Origin: Sphingomonas sabuli
GTDB lineage: Bacteria > Pseudomonadota > Alphaproteobacteria > Sphingomonadales > Sphingomonadaceae
Direction: 5' to 3'
DNA: 64,000 bases
NCBI RefSeq assembly: GCF_014352855.1
Contig: NZ_CP060697.1
Location: forward strand, 2,314,001 to 2,378,000
How positions within the stretch are numbered: position 1 is the first letter of the stretch; each line of letters opens with the position of its first letter. The position numbers and the translations under genes are program-made. The notes beneath the pieces were generated by a model. The model had not been told where the DNA came from. It saw nothing but the letters and a program-made list of their open reading frames with translations, and did no database searches. Shown here piece after piece: positions 1-7,267 of this stretch.

Positions 1-304
1 TTACGGCAGATCCCGCAGTGCCGTGTGAGAATATAATCAGCGGCAGCCGCGCGCCGTCTACCGGACCATTCGTCGCGACGCGTTGCCCGCCGCTCCCCAG
101 CAGCATGAAGCCGGGTTTGGCTGTCGTTGGATACCAGACGCCGGCAGCAATCCGCGAATGTCCCGGATCGGCAATGGCGATCTGCTGGAAGCCCACCGGC
201 CGCTTAGGCTCAATTGCTGACTGGTAGACGTAAAGCGCTAGTCCCGCGACGACCAGCAGCAGGACGAGGACGACTCCTCCAAGGATCTTAAGTGCCCGTT
301 TCAT
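1..304 (-). CDS. lipase/dienelactone-hydrolase-like membrane-anchored hydrolase, 3' end outside window
   Basis: The reading frame opens at an ATG (302-304) and runs leftwards off the window edge, so only about the first 101 codons are seen. The N-terminus has a Lys/Arg start followed by a Leu/Val-rich segment (about residues 6-27), which is a signal anchor. Further on is a short beta-strand/loop reading IIFSHGTAGS, the usual oxyanion-loop region of alpha/beta hydrolases of the predicted dienelactone hydrolase or PAF-acetylhydrolase type. The catalytic serine would lie outside the window. The start overlaps the end of the upstream acetyltransferase gene by 17 nt, so this is probably the last gene of the cupin-MFS-GNAT operon. 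The substrate cannot be told. Confidence 0.7.
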   Translation of the reverse strand, partial: MKRALKILGGVVLVLLLVVAGLALYVYQSAIEPKRPVGFQQIAIADPGHSRIAAGVWYPTTAKPGFMLLGSGGQRVATNGPVDGARLPLIIFSHGTAGSAV

Positions 305-851
305 CGCGCTTCTCCCCTTCGGCGTAGAGTTGGACGTCGAGTTGCAGGTAGACGCTGTCACAGGGCCGCCCGTTGACGACGTAGGTCGCCGTCTCCCTCC
401 CGGTTTCCACGAACCCGCACTTTTCGAGAAGCCGAAGGCAGGCGGCGTTGCGCGGGTCTACGTCGGCGGTAAGCTCATCGGAGCCGCGCCGTTTCACATG
501 TTTGATGTACGCTTGAAGCGCCTCCTTCGCAAAGCCGCGGCCCCAGCAGTGGCGGCTGATGATGAAGCCTAATTCCGGAGGGCGCCAGGTGCCGAGCTTG
601 CCGATGACGACGCCATCGTACTCAATCACGAACTCATCACTTTCGTGCGCCGCGTCGGCCGCAATCATGCCTGCGAGCCATGCCTCCGTTTGCGAGAGAT
701 CAACGTGCGGCGGCGTCGACCAAAAGCGCATCACTTCGGCATCCGACATGATCGCGTGAATGGCTGAGAGATCGCAAGCGCGCGCGCGGCGCATGCGTAG
801 CCGCTCCGTACGAAGCTCCCGGGTGCGATTTGCAGTTGTCACGCGTCGCAT
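288..851 (-). CDS. GNAT family N-acetyltransferase
   Basis: This 187-residue protein has the GNAT layout: an opening strand reading ELRTERLRMRRA (RimJ/RimL-like), an acidic middle, and the acetyl-CoA loop GRGFAKEA at about residues 104-111. It ends with the typical NAACLRLLEKCGF segment. The frame stays open far upstream, but the first 120 or so codons are antisense-like and lie inside the MFS gene. I therefore place the start at the ATG at 849-851, which overlaps the MFS stop by 13 nt. It is the third gene of a tightly overlapping operon. RimJ/RimL relatives acetylate protein N-termini or small amines including antibiotics, so next to an efflux pump a detoxifying role is plausible but unproven. 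Confidence 0.8.
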   Translation of the reverse strand: MRRVTTANRTRELRTERLRMRRARACDLSAIHAIMSDAEVMRFWSTPPHVDLSQTEAWLAGMIAADAAHESDEFVIEYDGVVIGKLGTWRPPELGFIISRHCWGRGFAKEALQAYIKHVKRRGSDELTADVDPRNAACLRLLEKCGFVETGRETATYVVNGRPCDSVYLQLDVQLYAEGEKRDETGT

Positions 852-2182
852 AGGGCTGGTCCTCGTGGCGCGTGGCTCAGCTGCCGCAGAGAGAAAAGCG
901 CGGCGGCTAAGCTGAATAGCGCAGCTAGAAAAAAGATGCAGGGCAGCGTACCGATTGGCGGCGACAAGGTGAAGGTGAGTGAGACAATCACACCGCCGGC
1001 GGTTTGACCGGTGAGCCGTGCCGTTCCCTGGATTCCGCCCGCTGCTTCGCCCCGGTCTTCCGGCGCCAGCAGGAACAGGTTGCGGTTGTTCGGTATCTGG
1101 AACAGGCCGAATCCGGCGCCGCACACGGTGGCGTAGAAGGCAAGCACCACCGGGCCCGGCTGCAACGCTGCAATCGCCAATAGCGCTGCCGATAGGATCA
1201 GCGTGCCCGAGGCACACAGAGTGGCGGTACTGACCCGCTCCGCCAGCTTTGCAGCCAACCGACTGGTCAACGCGACCGTCAGCGGCCAGCAGGCAAGCAC
1301 CTGGCCGGTAACAACTGCGTTCTGGCGCAATGTGTTCTGCAGGTAGAAGGGCAGCGCAAGCAGACCCGCAGACTGGGCAACGAAGCAGAGCATCGAGGCG
1401 CTGACTGCAAGGCGCAAACTACGGTCTCCCATGAGGTCCAGCGGGAGGAGCGGCGCAGCTCTGAACCGGTTGCGCCGGACCAGAAAGCCAAGACACGCTG
1501 CTCCTGCGAACGCGAGAAGTGCGGCTGCAAACGGTATCGCGACGAGGTTTTCGAGGGCCAAGAAGAGAAGCGCCGCTGCCGCCGCGTGGAATACGATGCT
1601 GCGCGGGTCGGCACGCGTACCCCTGCCGCTATCCGCCGGAAGCGCGGAGGCGGCGGCGAACGCGAGCATCCCGACGGGCAGGTTAAGCAGGAACAGCGCC
1701 GGCCAGGATGCCGCAGCAAGCACGAATGCGCCGATCGCGGGCGCCGCGGCCGCGCAGATTGCCACGTTTAGCGCGTTCCAGCCGATCGCCGCGCCAAGAC
1801 GATCGCGTCCGAGCACGCTTCGCAGCAACGGAATGCCCAAAGCCATCACGGCCGCGCCGCCGATGCCCTGCACGAACCGAGCTACGACAAGCGCAGGGAA
1901 ACTGGAGGCAAGCGCCGCCGCCAATGACGCCGCGGTGAAGATGGACACGCCGAGTACGAACAGCCTGCGACTGCCATACCGGCCGGCGACGTGCGCCGCC
2001 GGAAGTAAGGCCATCAGGAGGGCAAGCTGATATGAGCTCGTCACCAGGACTATGGTTGCCGGCGAGACGTGAAGCGCCGCGGAAATCGTGGGCAACGCCA
2101 CGTTGGTGATCCCCGCATCGAGCACCACCAGCGCCATCGCGAGGAGAACGGCGATGGTCCCAGCGACTTCGCGACCCGTCAT
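839..2182 (-). CDS. MFS drug-efflux transporter, DHA2 (EmrB/QacA) type
   Basis: This is an integral membrane protein of about 447 residues with roughly 14 hydrophobic segments. The first helix holds LDAGITNVALPTI, corresponding to the DHA2 motif around the conserved D and NVALP. The loop reading GRYGSRRLF matches MFS motif A, and a motif-C-like Gly/Pro-rich helix follows. Family members are proton-driven exporters of drugs or metabolites in the inner membrane. I prefer the ATG at 2180-2182, which forms an ATGA overlap with the cupin stop. An in-frame ATG at 2206, preceded by GGAAG, would add eight residues. It lies in the middle of a four-gene minus-strand unit divergent from a LysR regulator. 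The substrate is unknown. Confidence 0.85.
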   Translation of the reverse strand: MTGREVAGTIAVLLAMALVVLDAGITNVALPTISAALHVSPATIVLVTSSYQLALLMALLPAAHVAGRYGSRRLFVLGVSIFTAASLAAALASSFPALVVARFVQGIGGAAVMALGIPLLRSVLGRDRLGAAIGWNALNVAICAAAAPAIGAFVLAAASWPALFLLNLPVGMLAFAAASALPADSGRGTRADPRSIVFHAAAAALLFLALENLVAIPFAAALLAFAGAACLGFLVRRNRFRAAPLLPLDLMGDRSLRLAVSASMLCFVAQSAGLLALPFYLQNTLRQNAVVTGQVLACWPLTVALTSRLAAKLAERVSTATLCASGTLILSAALLAIAALQPGPVVLAFYATVCGAGFGLFQIPNNRNLFLLAPEDRGEAAGGIQGTARLTGQTAGGVIVSLTFTLSPPIGTLPCIFFLAALFSLAAALFSLRQLSHAPRGPALCDA

Positions 2183-2730
2183 TCGCACGGCTGCGGCGCG
2201 ACCCATCTTCCATCCCGCTCGACGAAGCGCGTGACCTTGCGTTCAACCTGGTCCTCGTGTCGCAGGTCCCGTTCGGTGAACCGGAACAGCAGCGCCGTTG
2301 GACTGAGGCAGCGCGTGTCATGGATGTCGCCGGGAAGGTAGGCCAGCGCGGTTCCAGGTTCGAGAATGGTCTCGTCCCGCAAGACAAGCTCGAGCGTTCC
2401 GTCGGGACGAGCGACTTTCCCGTAAGTTCGTATCTCGAGAGCGCCCGACTGCACGGCATAGACTACCCAGCCGCGTCCGTGATCGTGCGGCGGCCGAAAG
2501 AGACCTTGGTTCTCTGTGTGCGCAAGCAGCATAAAGCCCTGCGTGGGGCTGCGAAGAAGCTCCCGGCTCGCGGGCTTTTCCTGTCGCAGCGACGCAAGCC
2601 AGAGTTCGGCAGCGTCGGCGCACGTCAACTTGGCAAGTGCGCTGCGGCAGGTGTCAACCAACTCGGAGCTGATCGGGCCCCAAGCACCTGCAACCCTATC
2701 GGCAAAATCATCGAGAGCCGTGCGTTCCAC
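2179..2730 (-). CDS. small cupin protein, cysteine-dioxygenase-like fold
   Basis: The 183-residue protein carries a cupin signature, PPHDHGRGW (His82 and His84), and a second cupin motif around PGDIHDTR (His137). These three histidines could hold one divalent metal, as in cysteine dioxygenase type I and related thiol or acid dioxygenases. It starts with GTG at 2728-2730 behind a strong GGAGG seven bases upstream. It is the first gene of the minus-strand operon, so it is probably the enzyme or sensor whose product or substrate the MFS pump moves. Whether it is an oxygenase or a metal-binding non-enzymatic cupin cannot be settled from sequence alone. Confidence 0.7.
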   Translation of the reverse strand: MERTALDDFADRVAGAWGPISSELVDTCRSALAKLTCADAAELWLASLRQEKPASRELLRSPTQGFMLLAHTENQGLFRPPHDHGRGWVVYAVQSGALEIRTYGKVARPDGTLELVLRDETILEPGTALAYLPGDIHDTRCLSPTALLFRFTERDLRHEDQVERKVTRFVERDGRWVAPQPCE

Positions 2731-2785
2731 GTATCAGCCTCCTGCGGTCAGAGCACCGAACTACGCTCGTTTAACATGAGGCGGT

Positions 2786-2817
2786 AGGCGCACTATTTGC
2801 ATTCTATCATTGCGCCT
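2786..2817. promoter_or_regulatory. divergent control region with inverted repeat, candidate LysR operator
   Basis: The 107-bp gap between the cupin gene and the LysR gene holds a perfect 7-bp inverted repeat, AGGCGCA (2786-2792) and TGCGCCT (2811-2817), separated by 18 A/T-rich bases. A TATATATA run lies just beyond, close to the LysR start. LysR regulators usually bind such dyads between themselves and a divergent target operon, so this is the likeliest operator. No footprint is implied. Confidence 0.45.
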
Positions 2818-2837
2818 GACGCTATATATACCACGCA

Positions 2838-3740
2838 ATGCAACCGGATCTGAACCTGCTTCGCACGCTCGACGTTCTGCTTGAGGAAGGCAGCGTCGCA
2901 AAAGCGGCGCGGAGGCTCCATCTGAGCCCTTCGGCGATGAGCAGGACGCTCGCCCGGCTAAGAGAGGTTACCGGCGATCAGCTGCTGGTTCGGGCAGGCC
3001 GGGGCCTCGTTCCAACCAAGCGTTCCGAGGACATCCGGCAGCAGGTGCGAAGCCTGGTGCAGGACGCTGACATCCTATTGCGACCTCAGGAAGGGCTGAA
3101 CCTCTCGACCCTCCAGCGGACATTCACTCTGCGCACCAGCGACGGATTTGCAGAGACGTTCGGGCAGGCTCTCATCCGCAAGATCCACGACGAAGCGCCG
3201 GGCGTTCAGCTTCGCTTCGTGCGGAAGCTCGACAAAGACAGCGCCGGATTGCGCGAAGGGTCCATCGACCTGGAGACCGGCGTCGTTGCAGGGCCGATCA
3301 GTCCTGAGGTCCGCTCGCAAGCCCTGTTCACGGACCGTTACGTTGGAGTTGTGTCGGCCCAGCACCCGCTGATCGGTCGGAAGATGACGCCCCAAGTCTA
3401 CACTGGCTGGCCGCATGTGATCGCCTGGCGTGCCGGTCTGGATCTCGGTCGTGTCGACGAGTTGCTCGATGACTTCGGGCTGGCAAGGAAGGTGATGACA
3501 ACGGTCGACGGTTTCGCGACCGCTCTTGCTTTGTGCCGCGGCTCAGAGCTCATTGCCACGGTGCCGGAAAAACACACGGCTGCCCTCCGCGAAGGTATGC
3601 ACACCTTTCCGGTGCCTTTACCGGCCAAGGAGTTCACGCTCTCCCTGCTCTGGCATCCACGTCTAGACGGAGATCTAGCACACCGTTGGCTGCGCGAAGC
3701 CGTGCGCGCCGCTTGTGGATCGACGCTTCCAATCCACTGA
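2838..3740 (+). CDS. LysR family transcriptional regulator
   Basis: This 300-residue protein begins with a winged helix-turn-helix (about residues 4-62). The recognition region reads SVAKAARRLHLSPSAMSRTLARLRE, shown here only to its key SPSAMSR part, and a substrate-binding domain of the PBP2 type follows from about residue 90. Length and layout are normal for the family. It is transcribed away from the cupin-MFS-GNAT-hydrolase operon and most likely controls it in response to a small ligand. Residues such as VVSAQHPL and FATALALCRGSELIATVPE resemble the inducer-binding half of regulators of efflux or small aromatic metabolism. The ligand is unknown. Confidence 0.88.
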   Translation: MQPDLNLLRTLDVLLEEGSVAKAARRLHLSPSAMSRTLARLREVTGDQLLVRAGRGLVPTKRSEDIRQQVRSLVQDADILLRPQEGLNLSTLQRTFTLRTSDGFAETFGQALIRKIHDEAPGVQLRFVRKLDKDSAGLREGSIDLETGVVAGPISPEVRSQALFTDRYVGVVSAQHPLIGRKMTPQVYTGWPHVIAWRAGLDLGRVDELLDDFGLARKVMTTVDGFATALALCRGSELIATVPEKHTAALREGMHTFPVPLPAKEFTLSLLWHPRLDGDLAHRWLREAVRAACGSTLPIH

Positions 3741-3743
3741 TTA

Positions 3744-3796
3744 ATATCCGTTTTCCACCCAAAGCTGCCGTCCGCTTTCCACCCATTGCGTACATT
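3744..3796 (-). repeat. two tandem copies of a dispersed imperfect-palindrome repeat
   Basis: Two units lie head to tail in minus orientation between the LysR gene and the recombinase. The first holds TCCGTTTTCCACCCAAA (3747-3763). The second (3770-3796) carries the fuller form, whose arms on the minus strand are AATGTACGC and GCGGACG around the core ATGGGTGGAAA. The first is a perfect 17-bp inverted match to the copy at 4458-4474. The second matches the copy at 5761 at 27 of 28 positions, again inverted. Translated, the element gives the short FHPLRT or MGGKRTLA strings often seen as spurious ORFs. Confidence 0.75.
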
Positions 3797-4431
3797 CAGA
3801 TCTCCAGCGCGGCCGACATTTCTAAGGCATCGTCCAGTTCAACGCCGAGATAGCGGACGGTGCTCTCCAGCTTGGTGTCGCCAAGGAGCAGCTGGCACGC
3901 TCTTAGATTGCCGGTCTTCCGGTAAAGCAGCGAGACTTTCGTACGTCTGAGGCTGTGAGTTGCATAAGCCGAAGGTTCGAGCCCGATTAGCTTTACCCAC
4001 TGTTTGACGAGCCGAGCATACTGCCGAGCTGACAAGTGGCACTCTCGATTCATCCGGCTCGGAAACAGCCAGTCTTTTGAGCCTGCCCTTCGCTGCTCCA
4101 GCCACCTGGAGATCGACTGGCGCGCTTGGTCGGTAATCTCAAACTGAACGGGTCGGCCGGTTTTTTGCTGAATAACCATGCCCCGCTTGCGCACTACAGC
4201 ACCGACGAGCACGTCTGACGATCGGAGTGTCACCACGTCGCAGCCGCGAAGCTTGCTGTCGATCGCAACGTCGAGAAGCGCCAGATCGCGCCAACGTCTC
4301 TCCACCTGGAGCCTCACCCGCATTCCCGAGATGTGCATCGGCTTCAGCGGAAGCTTGGCACCCCTGAAATGTTGTTGGAGGTGGGTCGTGGATGGATTGA
4401 GCATTGGTGCCTCCTCGAAAGAAAACACCAA
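3796..4431 (-). CDS. short orphan tyrosine recombinase (phage-integrase family)
   Basis: The 211-residue protein is essentially a tyrosine-recombinase catalytic domain with only a short N-terminal stretch, and no full SAM-like core-binding domain. Catalytic positions can be read as Arg62 (LRGCD), Lys90 (QQKTG), His159 and Arg162 (HSLRR), and Tyr194 (TVRYLG). The second catalytic histidine, normally in LGH, is Asp185 here (LLLGDTK). Family members cut and rejoin DNA through the tyrosine. This compact form is common as a stand-alone gene in alphaproteobacteria. Copies of the same 17-bp repeat flank it in inverted orientation, so it may be the driver, or a passenger, of the local rearrangements. 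Activity is uncertain because of the His-to-Asp change. Confidence 0.8.
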   Translation of the reverse strand: MVFSFEEAPMLNPSTTHLQQHFRGAKLPLKPMHISGMRVRLQVERRWRDLALLDVAIDSKLRGCDVVTLRSSDVLVGAVVRKRGMVIQQKTGRPVQFEITDQARQSISRWLEQRRAGSKDWLFPSRMNRECHLSARQYARLVKQWVKLIGLEPSAYATHSLRRTKVSLLYRKTGNLRACQLLLGDTKLESTVRYLGVELDDALEMSAALEI

Positions 4432-4456
4432 CGGACGATCATCCGCTTAGCTTCTG

Positions 4457-4478
4457 TTTTGGGTGGAAAACGGACGCT
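4457..4478 (+). repeat. dispersed repeat copy, right flank of the recombinase
   Basis: The core TTTGGGTGGAAAACGGA (4458-4474) is the exact reverse complement of 3747-3763 on the other side of the recombinase gene, and it continues as CGCT like the copies at 5761 and 7300. It lies 26 bases upstream of the recombinase start and about 80 bases upstream of the chromate transporter gene. Confidence 0.75.
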
Positions 4479-4554
4479 CGGTCTGGCCTAACTTTCCCTA
4501 GCGATTGACCGGGCAATCGCCGTTCTGCAACTTCGGCGCTTCACGGAGCGGCGG

Positions 4555-5757
4555 ATGACGACGAACGCGCGCGAAGAAACGTTACTCGCGATATTTCTCC
4601 GTTTCCTTCGCTTCGGCTTTCTCGCCTGGGGTGGACCAGTTGCGCAGATTGCCTTGATCAAGCGCGAGCTCGTTGAGGAACAGCGGTGGATTGAGCCGTC
4701 CCGCTTCAACCGGCTTCTTGCGATTTACCAAGTCCTTCCCGGACCGGAAGCGCACGAGCTTTGCGTACATTTCGGCATGCTGAAGCGCGGGCGTCTCGGC
4801 GGTTTTCTTGCCGGCCTCGGTTTCATGTTGCCGGGGCTTGTCCTGATCCTGATAATCGCGTGGCTCTACCAACGGCTGGATCTTCACGATCCGCGAATAG
4901 CAATTGTCTTTCTCGGGATTCAGATCGGCGTCATCAGCCTTATCGTTCGCGCGGTGCATCGGATTGCCGATCACACGCTGACCGATCCCTTGTTGTGGGC
5001 AATCGGTCCCGCATGCGCTGCCGGCGCGGCCCTGGACGTCAGCTTCTGGATCACGTTGCCGGCGGCGGGACTGACCTACGCGGCCCTCTCGGCTCGCCGC
5101 TACGCAGTGGCGATTGTCATCATCGGAGTCGCATTGCTCCTGGCCGTCCTGACGACTGGCAATACGCTCCTTCTGGGCTCGAGAGTGCCAACCGGGACGA
5201 TTGCACAAGTACCGTGGGGCAGCGTCGCACCGCTTGCCTTGTTCCTTTCCGGGCTGAAGGCGGGCCTGCTGACTTTTGGGGGAGCTTACACGGCCATTCC
5301 CTTTGTTCGGGGCGACGCAGTCGGCCGTGGCTGGATTAGCGAAGGACAGTTTTTAGATAGCCTCGCGCTTTCGGGCATCATTCCAGCGCCGCTCATAATC
5401 TTCGCGACCTTCGTTGGCTATGTCGCGGGAGGGCTTCCCGGCGCCCTTGCGATGACAGCCGGCATCTTCATGCCCGCTTTTGCATTCGCGTTCCTCTTCT
5501 ACGAGCGCCTTGAGCAAGTGGTGGAGAACGAGCACCTCCACACTATTCTCGAAGGTGTTGCTGCTGGCGTCGTTGGACTAATCGGTGTCACCGCGATTCA
5601 GCTGGCGTGGAACGTCAGTCGCTCCGTACCTTCGCTGCCGGTCGCCACAATCATCTTCGCGATTGGGCTGGCCGTCCTGTATCTGTGGCGATCCAAGTTG
5701 AATGTACCCGCAGTCGTCCTGGGCTCGGCGGCGATGGGAGGCTTGTTTTTTAGCTGA
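4555..5757 (+). CDS. chrA: chromate transporter ChrA
   Basis: This 400-residue inner-membrane protein consists of two homologous CHR halves. The first carries GFLAWGGPVAQ and QVLPGPEA, and the second, starting near residue 225, carries KAGLLTFGGAYTAIP and SGIIPAPLI. Those Gly/Pro motifs mark the ChrA family, in which full-length proteins export chromate using the proton gradient, or take up sulfate-like anions. About ten hydrophobic segments are visible. A GGAG sequence lies six bases before the ATG. The gene stands alone between two copies of the dispersed repeat, like a one-gene cassette, with no chrB regulator nearby. Chromate resistance is the usual role, and substrate specificity is inferred from the family. 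Confidence 0.9.
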   Translation: MTTNAREETLLAIFLRFLRFGFLAWGGPVAQIALIKRELVEEQRWIEPSRFNRLLAIYQVLPGPEAHELCVHFGMLKRGRLGGFLAGLGFMLPGLVLILIIAWLYQRLDLHDPRIAIVFLGIQIGVISLIVRAVHRIADHTLTDPLLWAIGPACAAGAALDVSFWITLPAAGLTYAALSARRYAVAIVIIGVALLLAVLTTGNTLLLGSRVPTGTIAQVPWGSVAPLALFLSGLKAGLLTFGGAYTAIPFVRGDAVGRGWISEGQFLDSLALSGIIPAPLIIFATFVGYVAGGLPGALAMTAGIFMPAFAFAFLFYERLEQVVENEHLHTILEGVAAGVVGLIGVTAIQLAWNVSRSVPSLPVATIIFAIGLAVLYLWRSKLNVPAVVLGSAAMGGLFFS

Positions 5758-5760
5758 CTG

Positions 5761-5793
5761 AATGTCCGCAATGGGTGGAAAGCGGACGCTAGC
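5761..5793 (+). repeat. dispersed imperfect-palindrome repeat, complete copy
   Basis: The copy begins four bases after the chrA stop. Arms AATGTCCGC and GCGGACGCT face each other across 12 bases (ATGGGTGGAA core), so the transcript or single strand could fold into a stem of about eight pairs. It is the best preserved of the copies and shares its trailing CTAGCCC with the copy at 7300. Confidence 0.75.
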
Positions 5794-5851
5794 CCCACCC
5801 TGCAGCGGCCGCGGAGAGGCGCGTTTATTAGGTACCTCCGACTCGGGTCTA

Positions 5852-5884
5852 GAAAAATGGCCCGGACGATTTCTCGCCCGGGCC
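5852..5884 (-). terminator. Rho-independent terminator of the outer-membrane barrel gene
   Basis: Read on the minus strand, GGCCCGG (5884-5878) and CCGGGCC (5865-5859) form a perfect seven-pair stem around a 12-base loop. A T-run follows (AAAAA on the plus strand at 5853-5857). It sits 22 bases beyond the stop of the barrel gene at 5907. Confidence 0.8.
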
Positions 5885-5906
5885 GTCTGTCAGTGCTTAG
5901 CTAGTT

Positions 5907-6776
5907 TTATCCGCGCTCTGGTGCCGGGGCCGGTGGTGGCGGCGGCGGCGGCGGAGCCGGGCAAATGTCGGTTGCCATGATAACCGTGCCATCGGGGCAG
6001 GTCTGCGTCGCCGGGGGAGGCGGCGGCGGAGGTGCCGGTGCGGCGACAGGCATCGGAGCCATCGCCGCGGCCGGCGCGCCGAAATTGTAGATCAGGCTGG
6101 CGAGAACGCTGTGCGAGCTGAAGTGGTTGCTGCTTGCAAAGCCAACGCCGGCGTCGGCGACCGTCGCATTCTCGTTGAAGTTAAGCTTCGCTGTCCGGAA
6201 ATAGCGATATTTCAGGCCGACACCGACGCTGGAGGTAACCGGGATGCGAACACCGGCGATGCCCTGGTAGGCCCAGGCATTGTCGCTGTCGCCGAGGAGT
6301 TTGACCCTGGCGCGTCCGGCGCCGACACCGCCGTACACCGACGCTCCGCCGAGCTCGAAGTCGACGAGGCCGTTGACCATCCCGGAAAGGACGGTGACCT
6401 TGTCATTGAGATCGAAATTGCTGTTTGCCAGCGTAACTCCGGTTGCGTCCCGATAGGCGGTAACGAATGACGGATTCAGCTGGAGGCTGTCGGTCTTCGC
6501 GCGCTTGTAGCCAAGCTCTCCCTCGAGCCTGAATATGCCGAAATCGTAGCCGCCGATCGCGTCCACGTCGAACCCGGTTTTGGAATTGACGGTTGCGACA
6601 TTCTTGTACGTCGCGTCCGGAATCGCGGGGCTCATGTAGTTCACGTTGGCGTTCACGTTCGTGTCCTTGGGGAACATGACGCCGCCTTCGATGCCGACAT
6701 ACGGGCCGACGGTTTGAGCGAGCGCGGGTGACGCGATCGCAGCAGCCGCAACAGCGGCTAGGAAATAGTTCTTCAT
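5907..6776 (-). CDS. OmpA-like outer-membrane beta-barrel protein with proline-rich tail
   Basis: The 289-residue protein has a Sec signal peptide ending ALAQ (about residue 21) and an eight-strand OmpA-type barrel with alternating aromatic strands (YVGIEGG, GLKYRYFRT, SVLASLIYNF). After about residue 235 it has two proline runs around TCPDGTVIMATDICP. Relatives usually continue into a peptidoglycan-binding OmpA domain. Here the chain stops at APERG and is followed directly by a good terminator, so this form lacks that anchor. The start at 6776 abuts a histidine-kinase remnant in divergent orientation, which means the native promoter may have been replaced. Role: structural or adhesin-like outer-membrane protein. 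Confidence 0.82.
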   Translation of the reverse strand: MKNYFLAAVAAAAIASPALAQTVGPYVGIEGGVMFPKDTNVNANVNYMSPAIPDATYKNVATVNSKTGFDVDAIGGYDFGIFRLEGELGYKRAKTDSLQLNPSFVTAYRDATGVTLANSNFDLNDKVTVLSGMVNGLVDFELGGASVYGGVGAGRARVKLLGDSDNAWAYQGIAGVRIPVTSSVGVGLKYRYFRTAKLNFNENATVADAGVGFASSNHFSSHSVLASLIYNFGAPAAAMAPMPVAAPAPPPPPPPATQTCPDGTVIMATDICPAPPPPPPPPAPAPERG

Positions 6777-6787
6777 CAGATTGTACC

Positions 6788-7267
6788 TTGGTTGACGCGC
6801 ATCAAAGAGTGATGTCCATCGCTACACTTCAAAAGCAACTTGCAATGAAAAGCGCGGACAAGGTCGAACTGATGAAATATCTCGCTGACTTGTGCGCCAG
6901 CATCGGCGCGTCAATGATCGACAACCCTAACCGCATTTCCCTGTCGTCCAATGTCGACGACACCGTCACGAATGCTAATATTTCGGTTAGCCTTGGGTTG
7001 ATAGTTACCGAGCTTGTCATAAACGCCCTGAAACACGCCTTCCCCGGCCGGAATCAGAAGGGCAAAATCGAAGTCGACTACTCATCGAGCGAGGAAGGTT
7101 GGACTCTGACGGTTGAGGACGACGGGGACGGCATGCCCGCGGAGAGCGATACAAAGCCTGGACTTGGCACTGGGATTGTCGAAGCTCTCGCGAAACAACT
7201 GGATGCCACTGTCGAGGTGGCGGACCAGAACCCCGGCACGAAAGTGACTGTTGCGCACCTTTCTTGA
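6788..7267 (+). pseudogene. C-terminal remnant of a HisKA_2/HWE-type sensor histidine kinase
   Basis: From Val-Asp-Ala-His-Gln-Arg-Val onward the translation matches the end of a HisKA_2 dimerisation helix, followed by a complete HATPase_c domain. That domain has an N-box TELVINALKHAFPG, a G1 box EDDGDGMP and a G2 box GLGTGI. Everything upstream, including the sensor part and the phospho-accepting histidine, is missing. Upstream codons in this frame are simply the antisense of the barrel gene's signal peptide. An ATG at 6812 could in principle give a 151-residue ATPase-only protein. A lower GC content than the following genes and the abrupt junction at about 6785 point to a rearrangement breakpoint. 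Confidence 0.7.

Noticed and set aside
852..1217. N-terminal extension of the GNAT gene to 309 residues
   Set aside because: The added part lies inside the MFS gene and is not GNAT-like; the ATG at 851 gives a normal family length.
3533..3853. Small plus-strand ORF running through the LysR end and repeat (contains FPPIAYI)
   Set aside because: Its second half is translation of the dispersed repeat, a well-known source of false ORFs.
5762..5980. Plus-strand ORF starting MSAMGGKRTLA
   Set aside because: The start is the repeat itself and the remainder is antisense to the barrel gene's tail and terminator.
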